Shown here: positions 11,786 through 20,762 of the stretch, piece by piece
Numbering within the stretch: position 1 is the first letter of the stretch
How the letters are laid out: each line of letters begins with the position of its first letter
From: Bosea sp. ANAM02
GTDB lineage: Bacteria > Pseudomonadota > Alphaproteobacteria > Rhizobiales > Beijerinckiaceae
NCBI RefSeq assembly: GCF_011764485.1
Contig: NZ_AP022848.1
Coordinates: 896,001 to 960,000, forward strand
Length of the DNA: 64,000 bases
Direction: 5' to 3'
Program-made: the position numbers and the translations under genes
The notes under the pieces: model-generated
What the model was told of the DNA's origin: nothing
Seen by the model: only the letters and a program-made list of their open reading frames with translations
Database searches by the model: none

Positions 11786-11804
11786 AATTTGCAGTGCGCA
11801 AATT
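11786..11804. promoter_or_regulatory. Inverted repeat AATTTGC-N5-GCAAATT upstream of lysK
   Basis: A perfect 7+7 inverted repeat with a 5-base spacer, 37 bases upstream of the lysK start and about 280 bases before the amidohydrolase start. The size and AT-rich arms look like a repressor operator. The TTTGC/GCAAA half-sites resemble those reported for ScfR/PccR-type XRE regulators of short-chain acyl-CoA metabolism, but that link is inference. The rest of the 11750-12082 interval holds the repeat at 11866-11977 and a GGGCTTT-rich stretch with no gene. Confidence 0.4.
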
Positions 11805-11865
11805 GTTGTTTGCGGGCTTTCGCAGATTGCGAAGGGCCCCGTCAATGCGCGCGTGCTGGCAGGCT

Positions 11866-11977
11866 CGTCATGCTCGGGCTCGGCTCGAGCATCTCGGGCC
11901 GGAAAAGGTGCGTTGATGGTGCCCTGCCCTGTAAGAGATTCTCGGGTCTCAGCTTCGCTTCGCCCGAGAATGACGGC
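11866..11977. repeat. Intergenic paired palindromic repeat, family A
   Basis: It begins CGTCATGCTCGGGCT, with the complementary CGAGCAT a few bases later. It ends with a second inverted element, TTCTCGGGTCTCAG followed by CGCCCGAGAATGACGG. It shares the CTTCGCTTCGCCC core with the copy at 6543-6649. It lies between the divergent lysK and amidohydrolase genes. Confidence 0.8.
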
Positions 11978-12082
11978 TGGCTGAAGCGCTTGCCCGGTAT
12001 TCGTTTTCGATGGTTGCCGTGTCTGCCCTGCGGGATAGTCTGGACTCTTTCGTATCTGCCCACGCCTTGAAAGGATGCCGCC

Positions 12083-13234
12083 TTGGACCGCGACCTGCTC
12101 GACAAGCTGACCGCCTGGCGACGACATCTCCACGCCCATCCGGAACTCGGGCGCCACGAGAAGCTGACCAGCGCCTTCGTGCAGGAGAAGCTGACCGAGC
12201 TCGGCGTGCCCTTCGTCGCCAATGTCGGCGGTCACGGCGTGGTCGCGACGCTGACGCGCGGCTCCTCCGAGCGCACCGTCGGCCTGCGCGCCGACATGGA
12301 CGCGCTGCCGATCCAGGAGGCGAACGATCTCCCCTACAAGTCGAAGACGCCGAACGTGATGCATGCCTGCGGCCATGACGGGCACACCACCTCGCTGCTC
12401 GGCGCCGCGGCGCTTCTCAAGGCCGATGAAAGCTGGAGCGGCACGGTGCAGTTCGTCTTCCAGCCGGCGGAGGAGGGCGCGGGCGGCGCCCTGGCGATGC
12501 TCGAAGACGGTGTGCTGGAACGCTTCCCGATGGAGCGCGTCTTCGCGCTGCATAACTGGCCGGGGCTGGAAGCCGGCACCGTCGCGGTGCATCGCGGGCC
12601 GGTGATGTCCGAGCCCGGGCGCTTCAGGATCACGCTGACCGGCAAGGCCGGCCATGCGGCGCTGCCCGAGCAGACCCACGACCCGATCGTGGCGATGGGG
12701 CATCTCATCGTCGCGCTGCAGACCATCGTCTCGCGCAATGTCGACCCGATGGAATCGGCGGTGGTCTCGATCGGCCAGGTTCATGGCGGCCTCGCTTCCA
12801 ACCAGATCCCGACCAATGTCTTCATCGAAGGCACGTTCCGCACCTTCGTTCCGGCGGTACGCGACCGTTTGCTGGCGCGACTTGACGGCATCGCGCAGAA
12901 CATCGCCGCGACCTTCGAGATGACGGCCGAGGTCGAGACGATGCGCGGCGTCGCCACGATCAATACGCCTGCGGAAGAAGACATGGCCGCCGCAGCCGGC
13001 GAGGCTGCGGGGCTGCCCGTCCGGCGCGACGTGAAGGCTAGCACCACCGGCGAGGATTTCGCCTATTTCCTGGAGAAGCGCCCCGGCTGTTACATCTGGA
13101 TGGGCAACGGCCCCTCGGTGAACGGCGGCGACCTGCACAACGACCGCTACAATTTCAACGACGCGATCCTGCCGGCAGCTTCCGGCTGGCTCGCGGCGGT
13201 GGCGAAGCAGGCGCTGGCGAGCAACGCGCCCTGA
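12083..13234 (+). CDS. M20 family amidohydrolase (hippurate hydrolase/IAA-amino-acid hydrolase type)
   Basis: A 383-aa zinc- or manganese-dependent metallopeptidase of family M20D. Metal-site and catalytic motifs visible are [11 protein letters not shown] near residue 12, [13 protein letters not shown] near 71, [10 protein letters not shown] near 94 and QPAEEGAGG near 128. It probably removes an N-acyl group from an amino acid or cleaves a small amide in the cytoplasm; the substrate is not predictable. The start is a TTG with AAGGA 9 bases upstream. It is convergent with the binding-protein gene at 13254. Confidence 0.93.
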   Translation: MDRDLLDKLTAWRRHLHAHPELGRHEKLTSAFVQEKLTELGVPFVANVGGHGVVATLTRGSSERTVGLRADMDALPIQEANDLPYKSKTPNVMHACGHDGHTTSLLGAAALLKADESWSGTVQFVFQPAEEGAGGALAMLEDGVLERFPMERVFALHNWPGLEAGTVAVHRGPVMSEPGRFRITLTGKAGHAALPEQTHDPIVAMGHLIVALQTIVSRNVDPMESAVVSIGQVHGGLASNQIPTNVFIEGTFRTFVPAVRDRLLARLDGIAQNIAATFEMTAEVETMRGVATINTPAEEDMAAAAGEAAGLPVRRDVKASTTGEDFAYFLEKRPGCYIWMGNGPSVNGGDLHNDRYNFNDAILPAASGWLAAVAKQALASNAP

Positions 13235-13253
13235 ATGACGGCGAGTTTCCGCC

Positions 13254-14081
13254 CTAATACGGGCTGATCGGGAAGAAGCGCAGGTAGAGACGGGCATAGG
13301 TCCCGTCGTCCCAGAGGCCCTGCAGCGCGTAATCGATGGCGCGCTTCAGGCCGGGGTCGTCCTTGCGCAGCAGGAAGGCGACGCCCTCGCCGAAATAGCG
13401 GCTTTCCAGATAGGGGCCGCCCGAGAAGGCGAACTCGCCGCCGCTGCCGGCGATCGCCAGCGACAGGGCGACGCCGTCGCCGAAGACATATTCCGCCTCG
13501 CCGCTGCGGAGCGCCGCGATCGCCGCGTTGAGATCAGCGCTTTCACGGCGCTGCGCGAAGGGCATGAGCTGTTCCAGAAAGGCCTGATGCGCGGTGCCGG
13601 AGACGACCGCGACGCGGCGTCCCTGAAGCGCGTTGCCGTCGAGCGCTGCGCGGGCATTGCCGCGCGTGGTGATGAAGCGCGCCGGTGCACGGAAATAGAG
13701 ATGGCTCGCGGCGAAACGCTCGCGCAGGGCCGGTGTCAGGTTCAGGGCGGCGGCGAGCACGTCGCCACGGCCTTCGGCGAGGGAATCGGCCAGCGTGTCG
13801 AAGCGGCGCGGCTGGATCGTGCAGGTCCAGGCCAGTTTCTCGCAGACGGCGCGGGCGAGCTCCACGGAGAAGCCGGTCAGCGCGCCGTCCGTGCCAGCGA
13901 AGTGGAATGGGGGGTAATCGTCATCGGCAAGGAAGCGCACGACGCGCGGCGGGCCGGGCTCCGGCCGGTCGATCCGGATGCGCGGGTCCCAGAGATTGGG
14001 AATGGCGATGCGCGGCGGCTCCTGCGCCAGGACCGTGGCGGCGGTGAGGAGCGAGGTCGCAAGAGTGAGCGCGCGAAGCAT
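13254..14081 (-). CDS. ABC transporter substrate-binding protein, family 3 (amino-acid type)
   Basis: A 275-aa periplasmic binding protein of the SBP_bac_3 type. It has a Sec signal ([20 protein letters not shown]), then the family features [28 protein letters not shown] near the start and the C-terminal [23 protein letters not shown]. The ATG at 14081 is chosen because the signal peptide starts there; the in-frame extension upstream is translated repeat sequence. No permease or ATPase lies beside it, so it is an orphan receptor or a family-3 sensor-like protein. Confidence 0.85.
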   Translation of the reverse strand: MLRALTLATSLLTAATVLAQEPPRIAIPNLWDPRIRIDRPEPGPPRVVRFLADDDYPPFHFAGTDGALTGFSVELARAVCEKLAWTCTIQPRRFDTLADSLAEGRGDVLAAALNLTPALRERFAASHLYFRAPARFITTRGNARAALDGNALQGRRVAVVSGTAHQAFLEQLMPFAQRRESADLNAAIAALRSGEAEYVFGDGVALSLAIAGSGGEFAFSGGPYLESRYFGEGVAFLLRKDDPGLKRAIDYALQGLWDDGTYARLYLRFFPISPY

Positions 14082-14150
14082 CGCGCCTATGTGGCGTGGG
14101 ATGCGAGCGTGGATCAAGGGGGCTTTGCGCCCGCAGGCTGGCAGGCTCGA

Positions 14151-14243
14151 CGTCATGGTCGGGCTTGTCCCGACCATCCACGTCTTCGCTGGTCGAAGGT
14201 CGAGTTCAAGACGTGGATGCTCGCCACAAGGGCGAGCATGACG
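14151..14243. repeat. Intergenic paired palindromic repeat, family A
   Basis: The left palindrome is CATGGTCGGGCTTGTCCCGACCAT and the right one is GATGCTCGCCACAAGGGCGAGCAT, with CACGTCTT and AAGACGTG inverted inside them. It is almost the reverse complement of the copy at 7779-7870. It lies between the family-3 binding protein and the uxuB-like gene, both on the minus strand, and when translated gives the VGTSPTMT-like peptide seen upstream of the binding-protein start. Confidence 0.88.
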
Positions 14244-14251
14244 CCGGAGGC

Positions 14252-15721
14252 TTAGCCGAGACTTGCCGCCGTCGCCTTCGCGCCCTTGTCGAGGAGCGAG
14301 GCGAGGTGAGCGGTCACCGGCTTCGTGAACCGCTGGTCGCCCGGGAGGTCTGCCCCGAAGATTGCCTCGATGCCGGTGAGGGCTTCGACGAGTGCTTTCG
14401 CATCACGTCCGGCGGCTTCCGTGCGGCGCTTCAATTCGGCGACAAGCGGATCGCGGACGTCGATGGCGGCGCCCTTCTCGTCGGTGCCGGTGACGTAGCG
14501 CATCCAGGCTGCGACGCCGAGCGCGAGATGGTCGATCGGAGCGCCCGCCTTCAATCGCTCGCGGATCGTGCCGAGCAGGCGCTGCGGCAGTTTCTGCGAC
14601 CCGTCCATGGCGATCTGCCAGGTGCGGTGGCGGATCGCCGGGTTCTGGAAGCGGGCGAGCAGCGCCTTGGCGTAATCCGCCAACACGACGCCTTGCGGAG
14701 CCGGCACGGTCGGCATGATCTCGGCCCAGAGACCTTCGAGCAAGCGGGCGAAGACGGGATCGCCGCTGGCCTCGGCCACCGTCTCATGGCCGGCGAGATA
14801 GCCGAGATAGGCAAGCGATGAATGCGCGCCGTTGAGCATGCGCAGCTTCATGAACTCGAAGGGCGCGACCTCCGAGACCATCTGGGCACCGACGTCGTGC
14901 CAGTCGGGCCTTCCATCTGCAAACGCATCCTCGATCGCCCATTGCCGGAAGGGCTCGCCGATGACGGGAGCGGCATCCTCTGCGCCGGTCAGCCGGGCGA
15001 CTTCGGCGATATCCGCATCCGTCGTGGCCGGCACGATGCGGTCGACCATCGTCGCCGGGAAGGCGCTATTGGCCTCGATCCAGGCGGCGAGCTTGTCGTC
15101 GATCAGCGCCGCGAAGTCGCGGACGAGGCCGCGCAGGACATGGCCGTTGGAGGGGAGGTTGTCGCAGCAGAGCGCGGTGAAGGGGCCAAGGCCCGCATCG
15201 CGGCGCGCCTTCAGGCCGGCGACGAGGATGCCGACGGCCGAGCGCGGCGTGTTGGGATTGGCGAGGTCATGGACGATGTCCGGATGGTCGGCCTTGAGCC
15301 TGCCGGTCGCCGGATCGTGGCAATAGCCCTTCTCGGTGACGGTGAGCGAGACGATGCGGGTCTCGGGGGCGGCCAGCCGGGCGATCAGGGCTGAGGGGCT
15401 TTCGGGCGCGACGAGCACGTCGAGCACCGACCCGATCACGCGCAGTTCCGGCCCGGTCGGGGCGAGCTTGAGCAGGGTGTAGAGCCCGCCCTGCGGCTTC
15501 AGCCGGTCGCGCTGGTCGGGGCGCTGGAGGCTGGCACCGACAATGCCCCAGGCGCCGAAGCGCTTCTCCAGCGCGTCCTCGGTATATTCGGCGAGGTGGC
15601 CGCGGGCGAAGGCACCGAGGCCGAGATGAACGATGCCGGGCTTGAGGGCCGAGCGGTCATAGGCCGGGCGGCGGATCGACGACGGCAATCCGGCGAGGGT
15701 GGAAGCGGAGAGGCGGGTCAC
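14252..15721 (-). CDS. uxuB: Mannitol dehydrogenase family protein (fructuronate reductase-like)
   Basis: A 489-aa NAD(P)-dependent polyol/uronate dehydrogenase. The N-terminal Rossmann part starts IVHLGLGAFARGHLAEYTED; the C-terminal domain carries the family's K-x4-N-x2-H catalytic signature (KLRMLNGAHSSLAYLGYL). Family members include D-mannonate oxidoreductase (UxuB), tagaturonate reductase (UxaB) and mannitol dehydrogenase. The overlap of 4 bp (ATGA) with uxaC upstream argues for fructuronate to mannonate reduction in hexuronate breakdown. The exact substrate stays open. Confidence 0.85.
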   Translation of the reverse strand: MTRLSASTLAGLPSSIRRPAYDRSALKPGIVHLGLGAFARGHLAEYTEDALEKRFGAWGIVGASLQRPDQRDRLKPQGGLYTLLKLAPTGPELRVIGSVLDVLVAPESPSALIARLAAPETRIVSLTVTEKGYCHDPATGRLKADHPDIVHDLANPNTPRSAVGILVAGLKARRDAGLGPFTALCCDNLPSNGHVLRGLVRDFAALIDDKLAAWIEANSAFPATMVDRIVPATTDADIAEVARLTGAEDAAPVIGEPFRQWAIEDAFADGRPDWHDVGAQMVSEVAPFEFMKLRMLNGAHSSLAYLGYLAGHETVAEASGDPVFARLLEGLWAEIMPTVPAPQGVVLADYAKALLARFQNPAIRHRTWQIAMDGSQKLPQRLLGTIRERLKAGAPIDHLALGVAAWMRYVTGTDEKGAAIDVRDPLVAELKRRTEAAGRDAKALVEALTGIEAIFGADLPGDQRFTKPVTAHLASLLDKGAKATAASLG

Positions 15722-17121
15722 AGCTTGTAGGCCTCCTTGGCGAGGCGATAGGCGAGATCATGGGCGACCTCGGCCGCCTCGTCCTCCTCCAGCCGGTGCT
15801 CGGCGACGAGCTTGGCGAGATAGGCGCAGTCGACGCGGCGCGCGACGTCATGCCGGGCGGGGATCGAGAGATAAGCGCGGGTATCGTCGTTGAAGCCGAC
15901 GGTGTTGTAGAAGCCGGCCGTCTCGGTCGTGAGTTCGCGGAAGCGCAGCATCGCTTCGGGCGCATCGAGGAACCACCAGCCCGGCCCGAGCCGCAGCGCC
16001 GGATAATGGCCGGCGAGCGGAGCGAGCTCGCGCGAATAGACGGTCTCGTCCAGCGTGAAGGCGATGACGGTGAGGTTGCGCTCATTGCCGACGGCGTCGA
16101 GCAGCGGCTTCAGCGCCTCGACATAATTGGTCTGGGTCGGGATGTCGCAGCCCATGTCGCGGCCGAAATGCTCGAACAGGACCGGGTTGTGGTTGCGCCA
16201 GGAGCCGGGGTGGATCTGGAGCACGAGCCCGTCATCGAGGCTCATCCTGGCCATCTCGGTCAGCATCTGGCCGCGGAACAGGTCGGCGTCCTTGGCCGAG
16301 ACCTTGCCCTTCAGGATCTTCGCATAGAGCTTCTCGGCCTCCGCGCCCGAGAGATTGGCGGTGCGGGCCGTGGCATGGCCATGGTCGGAGGAGGTGGCGC
16401 CGCGCTCCTTGAAATAGGCGCGCCGCTTGCGGTGGGCGGCGAGATAGCCGGTCCAGCTTCCGATATCCTCGCCCGTCAGCTCGCCGAATTTTTCGAGATT
16501 GTCCGAAAAGCTCTCGAATTCCGGGTCGACGACGCTGTCGGGCCGGTAGGCCGTAACGACCTTGCCGCCCCAGCCGGAATTGCTGATCATGTCGTGCCAG
16601 CGCAGATCGTCGAGCGCGCCCTCGGTCGTGCTGATCGCCTCGATGTTGAAGCGCTTGAACAGGGCGCGGGGCCGAAGCTCCGGCTCTTCCAGCTTGGCGG
16701 CGATCCTGTCGTAGATCCTGTCGGCATTCTCAGGCGTCAGGCGCTCGTTGATGCCGAAGACGTTCGAGGTCGCGTGCTCGAACCAGAGTCGCGTCGGCGT
16801 GCCCCGGAACAGGTGCCAGTGTTCGGCGAAGAGCTTCCAGATCCTGCGCGGATCGGTCTCGACCTCACCGCCATCCTTGCGCGCGATGCCAAGCTGCTCC
16901 AGCCGGACGCCCTGCGAATAGAGCATGCGGAAGATATAATGGTCCGGCTTGACGAAAAGGGTCGCCGGATCGGGAAAGGCGTTGTCCTCGGCATACCAGC
17001 GCGGATCGGTATGGCCATGCGGCGAGATGATCGGCAGGTCGCGAACCGTGGCGAAGAGCCGGCGCGCGATGCCGCGGGTCACCGGATCGGCGGGGAAGAG
17101 GCGATCGTCGTGCAGCAACAT
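15718..17121 (-). CDS. uxaC: Glucuronate isomerase
   Basis: A protein of 467 aa from the chosen start, family UxaC (uronate isomerase, amidohydrolase fold). It interconverts glucuronate/fructuronate or galacturonate/tagaturonate, the first step of hexuronate catabolism. The metal-site segment LPIISPHGHTDPRWYAED is near the N-terminus. The ATG at 17121 has GGAG 6 bases upstream; in-frame starts at 17127, 17133 and 17142 are possible. It is translationally coupled to uxuB. Transcription starts in the divergent region shared with the peptide-type binding protein. Confidence 0.93.
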   Translation of the reverse strand: MLLHDDRLFPADPVTRGIARRLFATVRDLPIISPHGHTDPRWYAEDNAFPDPATLFVKPDHYIFRMLYSQGVRLEQLGIARKDGGEVETDPRRIWKLFAEHWHLFRGTPTRLWFEHATSNVFGINERLTPENADRIYDRIAAKLEEPELRPRALFKRFNIEAISTTEGALDDLRWHDMISNSGWGGKVVTAYRPDSVVDPEFESFSDNLEKFGELTGEDIGSWTGYLAAHRKRRAYFKERGATSSDHGHATARTANLSGAEAEKLYAKILKGKVSAKDADLFRGQMLTEMARMSLDDGLVLQIHPGSWRNHNPVLFEHFGRDMGCDIPTQTNYVEALKPLLDAVGNERNLTVIAFTLDETVYSRELAPLAGHYPALRLGPGWWFLDAPEAMLRFRELTTETAGFYNTVGFNDDTRAYLSIPARHDVARRVDCAYLAKLVAEHRLEEDEAAEVAHDLAYRLAKEAYKL

Positions 17122-17179
17122 AGGCATCTCCATCGGTCGCACCGATCTCTAGAGCCGGCAAGGGCGGGGGTCAATTGTC

Positions 17180-17189
17180 TGGTATACTA
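17180..17189. promoter_or_regulatory. Possible GntR-family operator between uxaC and the binding-protein gene
   Basis: TGGTATACTA is a near-perfect palindrome in the 170-bp divergent region. It resembles the TGGTATACCA core bound by FadR-subfamily GntR regulators of hexuronate genes (UxuR/ExuR type). A second half-like GCGCCAGA follows. It is placed so that one regulator could control uxaC-uxuB and the ABC importer. No regulator gene is adjacent. The call is inference from motif and context. Confidence 0.35.
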
Positions 17190-17298
17190 GTGCGCCAGAT
17201 GCTCTTGCATGCCCAACGCGGATTGCGTTGGAAGCGGGCTTGCGTTCGGCCTGTTTCCCGCGTCATCTTCGCGCCGCAACGGCACCGGAGCGATGGAC

Positions 17299-18789
17299 AT
17301 GACGACGCGGCGTGAACTCCTGGCAGGGGCGGGACTGGCAGCGCTGGCGGCGCAGCTTCCCGTCGTCGCGCTGGCCCAGGCGAAAGACAGCGTGACCATC
17401 GCGCAGACGCTGGAGCCGCCGACGCTGGACCCGACCTCCGGCGCCGCGCAGGCGATTCGCGAGGTGACGCTGCAGAACATCTTCGAGGGTCTGGTCAAGA
17501 TCGACCGGACCGGCAAAATCCAGCCCTGCCTCGCCGAAAGCTGGCAGATCGCCGACGACAACGTGACCTATCGCTTCAAGCTGCGGCAGGGCGCCAAGTT
17601 CCACGACGACACGCCCTTCACCTCCGAGCAGGTGAAATTCTCGTTCGAGCGCGCGGTCGCACCCGATTCGACCAACGCCCAGCGCCAGCTCTTCGCGCCG
17701 ATCGCCGAGATCGCGACGCCGGACCCGGCGACCGTGGTGATCAAGCTGAAGCAGCCGACGGCGAATTTCCTCTTCGGCCTCGCCTGGGGCGACGCTGTGA
17801 TCGTGGCACCGGCCACGGCGGCCAACAACAAGACCAACCCGGTCGGCACCGGCCCGTTCAAGTTCGTGCGCTGGAACCGCGGCGACCGGCTCGAACTCGC
17901 CCGCAACGACGGCTACTGGGGCGAGAAGCCGGCGCTGGCCAAGGCAACCTTCCGCTTCATGTCCGATCCGCAGGCACAGGTCGCGGCGCTGCGGGCCGGC
18001 GATGTCGACGCCCATACCAATCTCTCGGCGCCGGAGGCGGTGCCGCAGCTCAAGGCCGATGCGAAGCTCAAGGTCACGATCGGCGGCACCGAGGGCGAGA
18101 CGGTGCTCGCCACCAACAACGCCAAGCCACCCTTCGACAATCTGAAGGTCCGGCAGGCGATTGCGTACGCGCTCGACCGCAAGGCCATCGCGCTCGGCGT
18201 CTACGGCTTCGACGTCACCCTGATCGGCAGCCATTTCTCGCCGCTGCATCCGGCCTATGTCGACCTGACCGGCACCTATCCCTACGATCCCGCCAAGGCG
18301 AAGGCGCTGCTCAAGGAGGCCGGCTTCCCGAACGGCTTCAACTGCACGCTGAAGCTGCCGCCGCCTTCCTATGCCCGCCGCTCCGGCGAGATCGTCGCGG
18401 CGCTGCTCGCGCAGGTCGGCATCAACGCGGCGATCGAACCGCTCGAATTCCCGCAATGGCTGGAGCGCGTCTTCCGCAACAAGGACTACGACCTCAGCAT
18501 CATCGCCCATACCGAGCCGCTCGACATCGATATCTACGCGCGCGACACGTATTACTTCCAGTACAAGGACCCGTCGTTCAAGGAGTTGATCGCCAAGATC
18601 GCGGTGACCCTGCCGGAAGCGGAGCGCAACGCGCTCTACAAGCAGGCGCAGGAGAAGCTGGCGCGCGACGCGGTCAACGGCTTCCTCTTCATCCTGCCCA
18701 AGATCACGGTGGCGAACGCGGCGCTGGAGGGCATGTGGACCGACTGGCCGCTGCCGGTGACGCCGCTGGCGGAATTGCGCTGGCGGTGA
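17299..18789 (+). CDS. ABC transporter substrate-binding protein, family 5 (peptide/nickel type)
   Basis: A 496-aa periplasmic receptor of the DppA/OppA family. The N-terminus is a Tat-like signal (TTRRELLAGAG, then a hydrophobic stretch to VALAQA). Family features include TLEPPTLDPTSGA, ESWQIADDNVTYRFKLRQGAKFHDD and GTGPFKFVRW. GGAG lies 8 bases before the ATG at 17299; an ATG six bases upstream is also possible. With the two downstream permeases it forms an importer for peptides or, given the uronate genes next door, perhaps an oligosaccharide; the ligand is not shown by sequence. Confidence 0.92.
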   Translation: MTTRRELLAGAGLAALAAQLPVVALAQAKDSVTIAQTLEPPTLDPTSGAAQAIREVTLQNIFEGLVKIDRTGKIQPCLAESWQIADDNVTYRFKLRQGAKFHDDTPFTSEQVKFSFERAVAPDSTNAQRQLFAPIAEIATPDPATVVIKLKQPTANFLFGLAWGDAVIVAPATAANNKTNPVGTGPFKFVRWNRGDRLELARNDGYWGEKPALAKATFRFMSDPQAQVAALRAGDVDAHTNLSAPEAVPQLKADAKLKVTIGGTEGETVLATNNAKPPFDNLKVRQAIAYALDRKAIALGVYGFDVTLIGSHFSPLHPAYVDLTGTYPYDPAKAKALLKEAGFPNGFNCTLKLPPPSYARRSGEIVAALLAQVGINAAIEPLEFPQWLERVFRNKDYDLSIIAHTEPLDIDIYARDTYYFQYKDPSFKELIAKIAVTLPEAERNALYKQAQEKLARDAVNGFLFILPKITVANAALEGMWTDWPLPVTPLAELRWR

Positions 18790-18795
18790 TCCCAT

Positions 18796-18923
18796 CGTCA
18801 TGGATCCGGCCGGGTCATCCCGGGCGACCGGAGGGAGACCCGGGATCCATGCCTGAGCCTTTGCCGGGCATGCTCCGGCATGGATCCCGGATCGGCGCGG
18901 CTGCGCCGCTTGTCCGGGATGAC
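18796..18923. repeat. Intergenic palindromic repeat cluster, family B (GTCATCCCGG type)
   Basis: It holds several nested inverted elements built on ATGGATCC/GGATCCAT and TCATCCCGG/CCGGGATGA: TCCCGGGCGACCGG...GACCCGGGATCCATG, then GGGCATGCTCCGGCATGGATCCCGG, closing with TGTCCGGGATGACC. It lies inside the ABC importer operon, between the receptor gene and the first permease. It may act as an mRNA stabiliser that lets the receptor be made in excess. Confidence 0.8.
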
Positions 18924-18943
18924 CGTGCGGAGAGGTACAGGTC

Positions 18944-19888
18944 GTGATCGGCTACATACTGCGCCGGCTCGTCGCGCTGGGGCTGACCCTGCTCGCGGCA
19001 GCGCTGGTGATTTTCGTCGTGCTCGAAATCCTGCCTGGCGACCCGGCGGCGGTGACGCTCGGCCTCAACGCCGCGCCCGAGGCGCTGGCGGCCTTGCGCG
19101 CCGAGATGGGGCTCGACAAGCCGGCGGTGCTGCGTTTCTTCCTCTGGCTGGGCGGGCTCGTCACCGGCGATCTCGGCCAGAGCTACACCTATCGCGTGCC
19201 GGTCCTGCAGCTCATCGCCGAGCGCACGGCGGTGACGCTGCCGCTCGCGCTGATGGCGATCGCGCTGGCGATGGCGATCGGCATACCGCTCGGCATGCTC
19301 GCGGCCTCGCGCCATGGCCGGCTGGCCGATGCCGGCGTGATGGCCTTCGCGCAGGCCGGGCTCGCCATCCCGAATTTCTGGTTCGGCCTGCTGCTCGTGC
19401 TCGTGTTCGCGGTCGGGCTCGGCTGGCTGCCGGCCGGCGGCTTTCCAGGCTGGCAGTCAGGCTTCGGAACCGCGCTGAAGGCCCTGCTGATGCCGGCGCT
19501 GGCGCTCGCCCTGCCGCAGGCGGCGATCATCGCGCGGGTGACGCGCTCCTCGATGCTCGACACGCTGCAGGAGGATTTCGTCCGTACCGCCCGCGCCAAG
19601 GGTCTGAGCGAGGGCACGACGATGCGTCGGCATGCGCTGCGCAATGCGCTGATCCCGGTGGTCACCATTCTCGGGCTTCAGTTCTCGGTGCTGATCGCCG
19701 GCGCCATCATCATCGAGAACGTCTTCGCCCTGCCGGGGCTGGGGCGGCTGGTCTTCCAGGCCATCGCCCAGCATGACCTGATCGTGGTCAAGGACCTCGT
19801 CATGCTGTTCGCGGGTCTCGCGATCCTGATCAATTTCGCGGTCGAGCTGCTCTACGGGCTGATCGATCCGCGCCTGAGGCAGTCATGA
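18944..19888 (+). CDS. ABC transporter permease (DppB type)
   Basis: A 314-aa membrane protein with about six hydrophobic segments. The N-terminal ILRRLVALGLTLL...LEILPGDPAAVTLG is the classical start of the DppB/OppB family. The EAA-type cytoplasmic loop near residue 205 reads TARAKGLSEGTTMRRHALRNALIP. The start is GTG with GGAG about 11 bases upstream. It ends in a 4-bp ATGA overlap with the second permease. Confidence 0.93.
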   Translation: MIGYILRRLVALGLTLLAAALVIFVVLEILPGDPAAVTLGLNAAPEALAALRAEMGLDKPAVLRFFLWLGGLVTGDLGQSYTYRVPVLQLIAERTAVTLPLALMAIALAMAIGIPLGMLAASRHGRLADAGVMAFAQAGLAIPNFWFGLLLVLVFAVGLGWLPAGGFPGWQSGFGTALKALLMPALALALPQAAIIARVTRSSMLDTLQEDFVRTARAKGLSEGTTMRRHALRNALIPVVTILGLQFSVLIAGAIIIENVFALPGLGRLVFQAIAQHDLIVVKDLVMLFAGLAILINFAVELLYGLIDPRLRQS

Positions 19889-20745
19889 GCGCGGTTTTGG
19901 ACAAGGCGCCGGGCGGCAAGCGGCACTGGTGGCTGGCGCCGTCCTTCGTGATCGGCGCGGTGCTGGCTGCGCTCGTCGTCGCGGCGGCGCTGATCTCCTA
20001 TGTCTGGACGCCGTACCAGCCGACGCAGATGATGATCCTGAACCGGCTCAAGGGACCCTCCGCCGTGAACTGGTTCGGCACCGACCAGTTCGGTCGCGAC
20101 GTCTTCTCGATGATCATGGTCGGTGCGCGCAATTCGCTTGCGGTGGGGCTGGGCGCGGTCGGCATCGGCATGGTCGCGGGCACGGCGCTGGGGCTCACGG
20201 CTTCGGTCCGGCGCGACGGCTATCTCGATCACATCATCATGCGCACGGCCGATTTCACCCATGCCTTTCCGGCCGTGCTGACCGCGATCATGATGACCGC
20301 GATCGCGGGACCGGGCATGCTCAACGCGATCGTCGCGATCGCCGTGCTGAACCTGCCCTATTTCGCACGGCTGGCACGCGGCGCGGCCCTGCAGGTCTGG
20401 GCGCAGGACTTCATCCAGGCGGCGCGGGCGGCCGGGCTCAACAACCGGCAGATCACGTTGCGCCATGTCCTGCCGAACATCGCCGGCATCCTCGTGGTGC
20501 AGGCGACGATCCAGTTCGCGCTCGCGGTGCTGGCCGAGGCCGGGCTGTCCTATCTCGGATTGGGCACGCAGCCGCCGAACCCCTCCTGGGGGCGGATGCT
20601 GAACGAGGCGCAGACCTTCATGGCGGCGCAGCCCTGGCTCGCGATCTTCCCGGGCGCCGCCATCGCCTTGACTGTGCTCGGCTTCAACCTGCTCGGCGAC
20701 GGCCTGCGCGATGCGGTCGACCCGCGCTTGCGGCGGGCCCGGTAA
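19885..20745 (+). CDS. ABC transporter permease (DppC type)
   Basis: A 286-aa membrane protein, partner of the upstream DppB-type permease. Family features: FGTDQFGRDVFSMIMVGARNSL near residue 65, the EAA loop QAARAAGLNNRQITLRHVLPN near 180, and the end PWLAIFPGAAIALTVLGFNLLGDGLRDAVDPR. The operon stops here; the next gene is convergent and 17 bp away. The two ATPase subunits that normally follow (DppD/DppF type) are missing, so they must be supplied from elsewhere. Confidence 0.93.
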   Translation: MSAVLDKAPGGKRHWWLAPSFVIGAVLAALVVAAALISYVWTPYQPTQMMILNRLKGPSAVNWFGTDQFGRDVFSMIMVGARNSLAVGLGAVGIGMVAGTALGLTASVRRDGYLDHIIMRTADFTHAFPAVLTAIMMTAIAGPGMLNAIVAIAVLNLPYFARLARGAALQVWAQDFIQAARAAGLNNRQITLRHVLPNIAGILVVQATIQFALAVLAEAGLSYLGLGTQPPNPSWGRMLNEAQTFMAAQPWLAIFPGAAIALTVLGFNLLGDGLRDAVDPRLRRAR

Positions 20746-20762
20746 AGGGCGCTCCAACAGGG

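Noticed and set aside
11750..13297. Upstream extension of the lysK frame to a 1085-codon protein
   Set aside because: The extension runs antisense through the M20 amidohydrolase gene and lacks any domain; the conserved synthetase begins at the ATG at 11749.
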